Shown piece after piece: positions 60,227-64,000 of a stretch of 64,000 nt of DNA. Origin of the DNA: Burkholderiales bacterium (GTDB lineage Bacteria > Pseudomonadota > Gammaproteobacteria > Burkholderiales > SG8-41); the NCBI GenBank assembly GCA_019634975.1, contig JAHCAI010000005.1, forward strand, positions 1 through 64,000, in the 5' to 3' direction. The first letter of the stretch is position 1, and every line of letters starts with the position of its first letter. The notes under the pieces were generated by a model. That model made no database searches. It was not told the DNA's origin and was given only the letters and a program-made list of their open reading frames with translations. Both the position numbers and the translations under genes were made by a program.

Positions 60227-63025
60227 TTGATAAAACTGCAGAGACCATTGTCAGCAGGCGCTGGCATTACCCTGGCCATTGTGGCGTTCAACGCCCTGCT
60301 GCTTGGCGTCTTGTGGCTTTCCATTCTGGAAATCGTCGATACGGACCGCCGGGAGACCATCCAGGCTGCCATCGATAGAAACGACAATCTGGCCATCGCC
60401 CTGGAGGAATACGCTGAACACATACTCGAGAACGCCGACCAGTTCCTGAAACTGCTGGTGCGCAGTCACGCGCGCAACCGTGGAAACATTGATCTCGAGC
60501 AGTTTGTCGCCGATCACACGATCGACAGCATGACTCATGCCGACATCGCGATTGCCGACGAAAACGGCAACGTATCGGCGACCGTCCATCACTGGCGCGG
60601 CGGCGGGAAGGTCAGCGTGGCGGACCGCGAACATTTCCGCGTCCATCGCGACACCGATACCAAGGCGATGTTCATCGGCAAACCGGTCACCGACCGCTTC
60701 AGCGGCAAAACGGTGGTCCCCCTGACCCGCCGCCTCAACAGGCCTGACGGAAGTTTTGCCGGCGTGGCGATGTTGCTGATCGAGCATCCCCGCTTCACCA
60801 TTGTCCTGCAGGACGCGAAAACGCGCCCGCTCGACGTCCTCTCCCTCGTGGGACTCGACGGCATCACGAGGGCGAGATTGCGCGGCAACACGCCGACCGC
60901 GGGCGAAGACATCAGCAAAAGTCCGCTGTTTGCTGCCCAGGCCCGGCGCGCCACTGGAAACTATGCCGCGCAGGGCCAAGTCGACGGCGTAAAACGGCTG
61001 TTCAGCTACCGGACGCTGCCGGAGTATCGCCTGATTGCCACCGTCGGCACTGCGGAAGCCGACGTGCTTGCCCCACACCTTCGCCGGCGGACGCAGTATT
61101 TCTGGGGCGCCGGCATCGCCGGCGTCCTGATCGCCGGCTTCACGGTGATGCTGACCGGCGCGCTGACCAGCCAGCGCCGCGCAATGTCGGAACTGGCGCG
61201 TAGCCAGGCCCGCCACCTCGCCACTTTCAACCAGGCTGCTGTGGGCATCGCCCATTCCGATCTCGACGGCCGCTGCTTGGAGGTGAACCAGAAACTCTGT
61301 GACATCACCGGCTATGCGCGGGAGGAACTCATCGGCCGGCGATTCACCGACATCACCCATCCCGAGGATGTCGCGGCGAGCATCGAGTTCCGCAAGCGGG
61401 TGGCGGCAGAGCATGATCCGGTCCTGTCGGAGCAGCGGGAGAAACGCTACGTACGCAAGGACGGCTCCATCGTCTGGTGCCTGCTGACCTCTTCTGCAGT
61501 CCGCAACGAGTCCGGTGGCATCGACTATCTGGCGGCCGTGATCCAGGACATCAGCGACCGCAAGGCGGCGGAACAGGCACTGGGCGCCCTCGAACAGGAA
61601 CAGCGCCGGCTGGCCGAACTGGCCGAAACGGAACGCGCCCGCCTTGCCGAGGCCCAGTCGGTCGCCAGGATCGGCAGCTGGGAGACCCGTTTTCCGGAGC
61701 TCGCCGTCGACTGGTCAGCAGAAACCTTCCGCATCTTCGGAACCCATCCGGGCAGCTTCCAGCCGACGCATGAGCGCTTCCTCGACTTCGTCCATCCCGA
61801 TGACCGGGAGGCCGTGCATTCAGCGTTCACCGCATCGATCGGCACGCCCTCCCCCCAGATGATCCAGCACCGCATCGTGCTGGCCGACGGCAGCATCAAG
61901 TTCGTGGAAGAACGCTGGCGCACCTTTCTCGACAACAAGGGGGAGCCCGTGCGTGCCGTGGGCACCTGCCAGGACATCACCGACCAGAAAAAAACCGAAA
62001 CGGAACGCGCCCAGCTTGCGGCCATTGTCGAATCGAGCAATGACGCCATCATCAGCCGCACCTTGGACAGGATCATCCTGTCCTGGAATCCGGCCGCGGA
62101 ACGCATGTTTGGCTGGACCGCCGCGGAAGCCATCGGCAAATCAGTGAGCCTCATCACACCTCCGGAATACGACAGAACGCTGGGGCTGCTGGTGGAACGG
62201 CTGCTGCTTGGCGAAACAGTGCCTCCGGTCGAAACCTGGCGCATGCGCAAGGACGGCACCCGCTTTGAAGTACAGATCTCGTTTTCAGCCGTCCGGGATG
62301 ACCGCGGGAATGTCACCGCCATCGCCACCATCTTCCGGGACATCACCGAGAGCAGGCGCGCAGAAGCCGCACTGCGCGCATTGACCCGCCGCCTGAGCGA
62401 AGTCGAGGAAACCGAACGCCGCAACATACACCGTGAACTGCATGACCAGATCGGTGCCAGCCTGTCCGCGCTCAAGCTCGATCTCGGCCTCATTGGCGGA
62501 ATGCTCGATACCGAAACCCGGAAAACCGCCGGCATCCGCCTGCAAAAAGCCGAGGAGCTGACCGGGGACATCATCGCCCGCATCCGCGACGTGATGGGGA
62601 ACCTGAGGCCGCCGGCGCTGGACGATTACGGGCTGCTTGCGGCGCTGCGCGCCCATGCCCAGTCGTTCTCGGCACGGATGGACATCCCGGCGCAGGTCAT
62701 CGGCAAGGCCATCGAACCGCGACTGACCATTGCCGTCGAGACCGCGCTGTTCCGCATCGCCCAGGAAGCGCTGACCAATATCTCCAAGCATGCGCAGGCC
62801 CGCCGGGTGATGGTGACGCTGGACAGCACCCCCGCCCGGATCACGATGGTGATCGCCGACGACGGCTGCGGCTTCGACGCCAGCGAGAAAAATCCCCGTG
62901 GTGAGGGCTGGGGATTGCGCACCATGGCCGAACGCGCGCAGGCTGTGGGCGCCGAGCTGCGCATCGAGTCCTCGCCCGGCGGCGGCACGCGTGTGATCGT
63001 CGAACTGGCGCGGGAGGCCGCATGA
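60227..63025 (+). CDS. PAS-domain sensor histidine kinase (NarX/LuxR-type partner)
   Basis: This 932-residue membrane kinase has TM1 at about 12-34, a large periplasmic sensor of PDC/dCache type up to TM2 at about 290-314, then three PAS/PAC segments (about 335-450, 465-585, 595-710). The HisKA_3 dimerisation domain contains RRNIHRELHDQIGASLSAL (His near 738) and ends in an HATPase with DDGCGFD and GWGLRTMAERA. The only plausible start is TTG at 60227; later starts would remove TM1. It overlaps the regulator gene by 4 bp. The signal is unknown, and copper control is only suggested by position. Confidence 0.9.
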   Translation: MIKLQRPLSAGAGITLAIVAFNALLLGVLWLSILEIVDTDRRETIQAAIDRNDNLAIALEEYAEHILENADQFLKLLVRSHARNRGNIDLEQFVADHTIDSMTHADIAIADENGNVSATVHHWRGGGKVSVADREHFRVHRDTDTKAMFIGKPVTDRFSGKTVVPLTRRLNRPDGSFAGVAMLLIEHPRFTIVLQDAKTRPLDVLSLVGLDGITRARLRGNTPTAGEDISKSPLFAAQARRATGNYAAQGQVDGVKRLFSYRTLPEYRLIATVGTAEADVLAPHLRRRTQYFWGAGIAGVLIAGFTVMLTGALTSQRRAMSELARSQARHLATFNQAAVGIAHSDLDGRCLEVNQKLCDITGYAREELIGRRFTDITHPEDVAASIEFRKRVAAEHDPVLSEQREKRYVRKDGSIVWCLLTSSAVRNESGGIDYLAAVIQDISDRKAAEQALGALEQEQRRLAELAETERARLAEAQSVARIGSWETRFPELAVDWSAETFRIFGTHPGSFQPTHERFLDFVHPDDREAVHSAFTASIGTPSPQMIQHRIVLADGSIKFVEERWRTFLDNKGEPVRAVGTCQDITDQKKTETERAQLAAIVESSNDAIISRTLDRIILSWNPAAERMFGWTAAEAIGKSVSLITPPEYDRTLGLLVERLLLGETVPPVETWRMRKDGTRFEVQISFSAVRDDRGNVTAIATIFRDITESRRAEAALRALTRRLSEVEETERRNIHRELHDQIGASLSALKLDLGLIGGMLDTETRKTAGIRLQKAEELTGDIIARIRDVMGNLRPPALDDYGLLAALRAHAQSFSARMDIPAQVIGKAIEPRLTIAVETALFRIAQEALTNISKHAQARRVMVTLDSTPARITMVIADDGCGFDASEKNPRGEGWGLRTMAERAQAVGAELRIESSPGGGTRVIVELAREAA

Positions 63026-63660
63026 GCATCCGCGTGCTGCTGGCCGACGACCACGCCATGATGCGTGACGGGCTGGAAGCGCTGCTCGGGGCGGCAGGCG
63101 ACATCGAGGTGGCGGGATCAGCGGGCACCGGGCGCGAAGCGCTGCGCATGGCCGGCGAACTGTCGCCCGACGTTGTGGTGATGGATATCACCATGCCCGA
63201 CATGAACGGCATCGAAGCGCTGGGCCTGCTGCGAGCGAGGCATCCGCATATCCGCGTGGTCATGTTGTCCATGCATTCCAGCTCCGAACACGTCTACCGG
63301 GCGCTCAATGCCGGCGCGGCCGGTTACCTGCTGAAGGACTCCGCAGGCGGGGAAATCGTCGCGGCCATACGCAGGGTTCATGCCGGACGCCCCTACATGA
63401 GCCGCGGGCTGGCTGCCCTGGAACGCCGTGCCGAACGGCGCGTCGCCAGCGGACCGCTGGCGAGCCTCAGCCCGCGCGAACGCCAGGTGCTGCAACTGGT
63501 GGTCGAGGGCCGCACCAGCAGCGAGATCGCGGCGCTGGTGCACCTTTCCCCGAAGAGCGTGGACACCTATCGCAGCCGGCTGATGAAAAAACTCGGCATC
63601 GGCGACCTGCCCGCGCTCGTCAAGTTCGCCGTCCGCCACGGACTCACGCCGCCGGGCTGA
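63022..63660 (+). CDS. NarL/LuxR-family response regulator
   Basis: This 212-residue regulator has a receiver with LLADDHAMMRDG, phospho-acceptor Asp near 54 (VVMDITMPDMNG) and K in YLLKDSAGG. It is followed by a LuxR helix-turn-helix (LSPRERQVLQLVVEGRTSSE, about 150-200). It is the partner of the upstream HisKA_3 kinase (ATGA overlap). Confidence 0.94.
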   Translation: MSIRVLLADDHAMMRDGLEALLGAAGDIEVAGSAGTGREALRMAGELSPDVVVMDITMPDMNGIEALGLLRARHPHIRVVMLSMHSSSEHVYRALNAGAAGYLLKDSAGGEIVAAIRRVHAGRPYMSRGLAALERRAERRVASGPLASLSPRERQVLQLVVEGRTSSEIAALVHLSPKSVDTYRSRLMKKLGIGDLPALVKFAVRHGLTPPG

Positions 63661-63717
63661 ACCCCGCCACGGACACGCGGCCGACTCCCCCGAGCCGGGT
63701 TCCCGGCCATCGGCACA

Positions 63718-63754
63718 ATAAAATAATAAGTATATGATTTTATTGATATTTTAT
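63718..63754. repeat. AT-rich dispersed element (copy i)
   Basis: This 37-bp A/T block carries AATAAGTATATGATTTTATT, one base off the family core, 57 bp after the regulator stop. The rest of the 224-bp gap 63661-63884 shows no gene. Confidence 0.6.
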
Positions 63755-63884
63755 CGGGGACTGCAGCCCAGCTGTCCAACTCTCCCGACAGACCGCGACG
63801 CCACGGCTGCGTAAAGTCCGGCCCGCAACAAGGCACGGTGTAATCGCCGGATATCCCCAAACAACCTCGCAACGGAACAAAAAA

Positions 63885-64000
63885 ATGCTCATCGTGGAAG
63901 ACCAGGACTACATGCGGCAGATGCTGCGCGAATTCCTGCAGGGCGCGTTCCCGGGAAAAAACATCCTCGAAGCCTGCGATGGCCACAGCGCCCTCGCCCT
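63885..64000 (+). CDS. Receiver-domain response regulator, partial (runs off the window)
   Basis: The first 38 residues of a CheY-like receiver are visible: MLIVEDQDYMRQMLREFL, then a stretch resembling helix 1 to beta 2 (ILEACDGHSAL). The acidic pair E-D is in place; the phospho-acceptor would lie beyond the edge. The ATG at 63885 is the first start after an A-rich tract and would give a slightly short N-terminus. The output domain is unknown. Confidence 0.8.
   Translation, partial: MLIVEDQDYMRQMLREFLQGAFPGKNILEACDGHSALA

Noticed and set aside
63567..63986. 139-codon minus-strand frame at the window end
   Set aside because: It runs across the end of the NarL regulator and the AT-rich element and is antisense to the next receiver gene; no protein character.

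Overview
The window looks like a chromosomal segment of a Gram-negative betaproteobacterium (Burkholderiales or Nitrosomonadales-like). The evidence is high GC with strongly GC-biased third codon positions, a Bug/TctC-type periplasmic solute receptor, a short cyanide-insensitive-type bd oxidase, Tat and lipobox signals, and metal-resistance modules typical of that group. Species assignment is inference. No tRNA, rRNA, CRISPR array, transposase or integrase was seen.

Layout. (1) 0-14 kb is ordinary chromosome: a formate/nitrite transporter, M15 peptidase, thioredoxin/CcdA-like fusion, nitroreductase, MFS permease, GIY-YIG protein, FKBP isomerase, dienelactone-hydrolase-like protein, AmiD-type amidase, DEDDy exonuclease, lipoprotein hydrolase, a TonB receptor paired with a Bug protein, and a membrane Mrr-like nuclease. 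(2) 14.2-18.7 kb holds an OmpR/EnvZ-type two-component pair divergent from His/Met-rich periplasmic proteins and a secreted methyltransferase-like protein. (3) 18.8-25.3 kb is a cusCBA Cu(I)/Ag(I) efflux operon with a small leader gene. (4) 25.3-26.9 kb is a MerR-controlled mercury operon. (5) 27-31.9 kb is a pbr-type Pb/Cd/Zn operon: divergent pbrR, P1B-2 ATPase and a fused pbrBC. (6) 32.1-42.8 kb is a second (czc-like) heavy-metal RND module with accessory periplasmic proteins, a novel four-repeat secreted protein and a QseB/PmrA-type two-component system. (7) 42.9-48.7 kb is copper operon A: leader, small His protein, TolC-like lipoprotein, Tat multicopper oxidase, cupredoxin, CusF-like, methyltransferase, cytochrome c. 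(8) 48.8-52.5 kb holds a leader, a Met-rich protein, a YHS protein and a Cu(I) P1B-1 ATPase. (9) 52.6-54.9 kb is cydAB on the minus strand. (10) 55.1-60.0 kb is copper operon B, paralogous to A gene by gene. (11) 60.2-64 kb holds a PAS-rich NarX/NarL-type two-component pair and the start of another receiver protein.

The most striking feature is in operon B. The DUF411 gene (59220-59663) has an in-frame TGA exactly where the family has the first cysteine of its C-G-C-C motif. It is followed at the right distance by a stem-loop with the properties of a bacterial SECIS element. I read it as a probable selenocysteine-containing, Tat-exported copper-operon protein. A plain nonsense mutation is the alternative.

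Together the modules would move metals out of the cytoplasm (P1B ATPases), across the envelope (two RND systems), and would oxidise and buffer copper in the periplasm (two multicopper oxidase operons with cupredoxins and CusF-like carriers). They would do so under MerR-, PbrR- and OmpR-type control. Most modules start with a small secreted Cys/His-rich leader protein, and short AT-rich elements sit just behind stop codons throughout.
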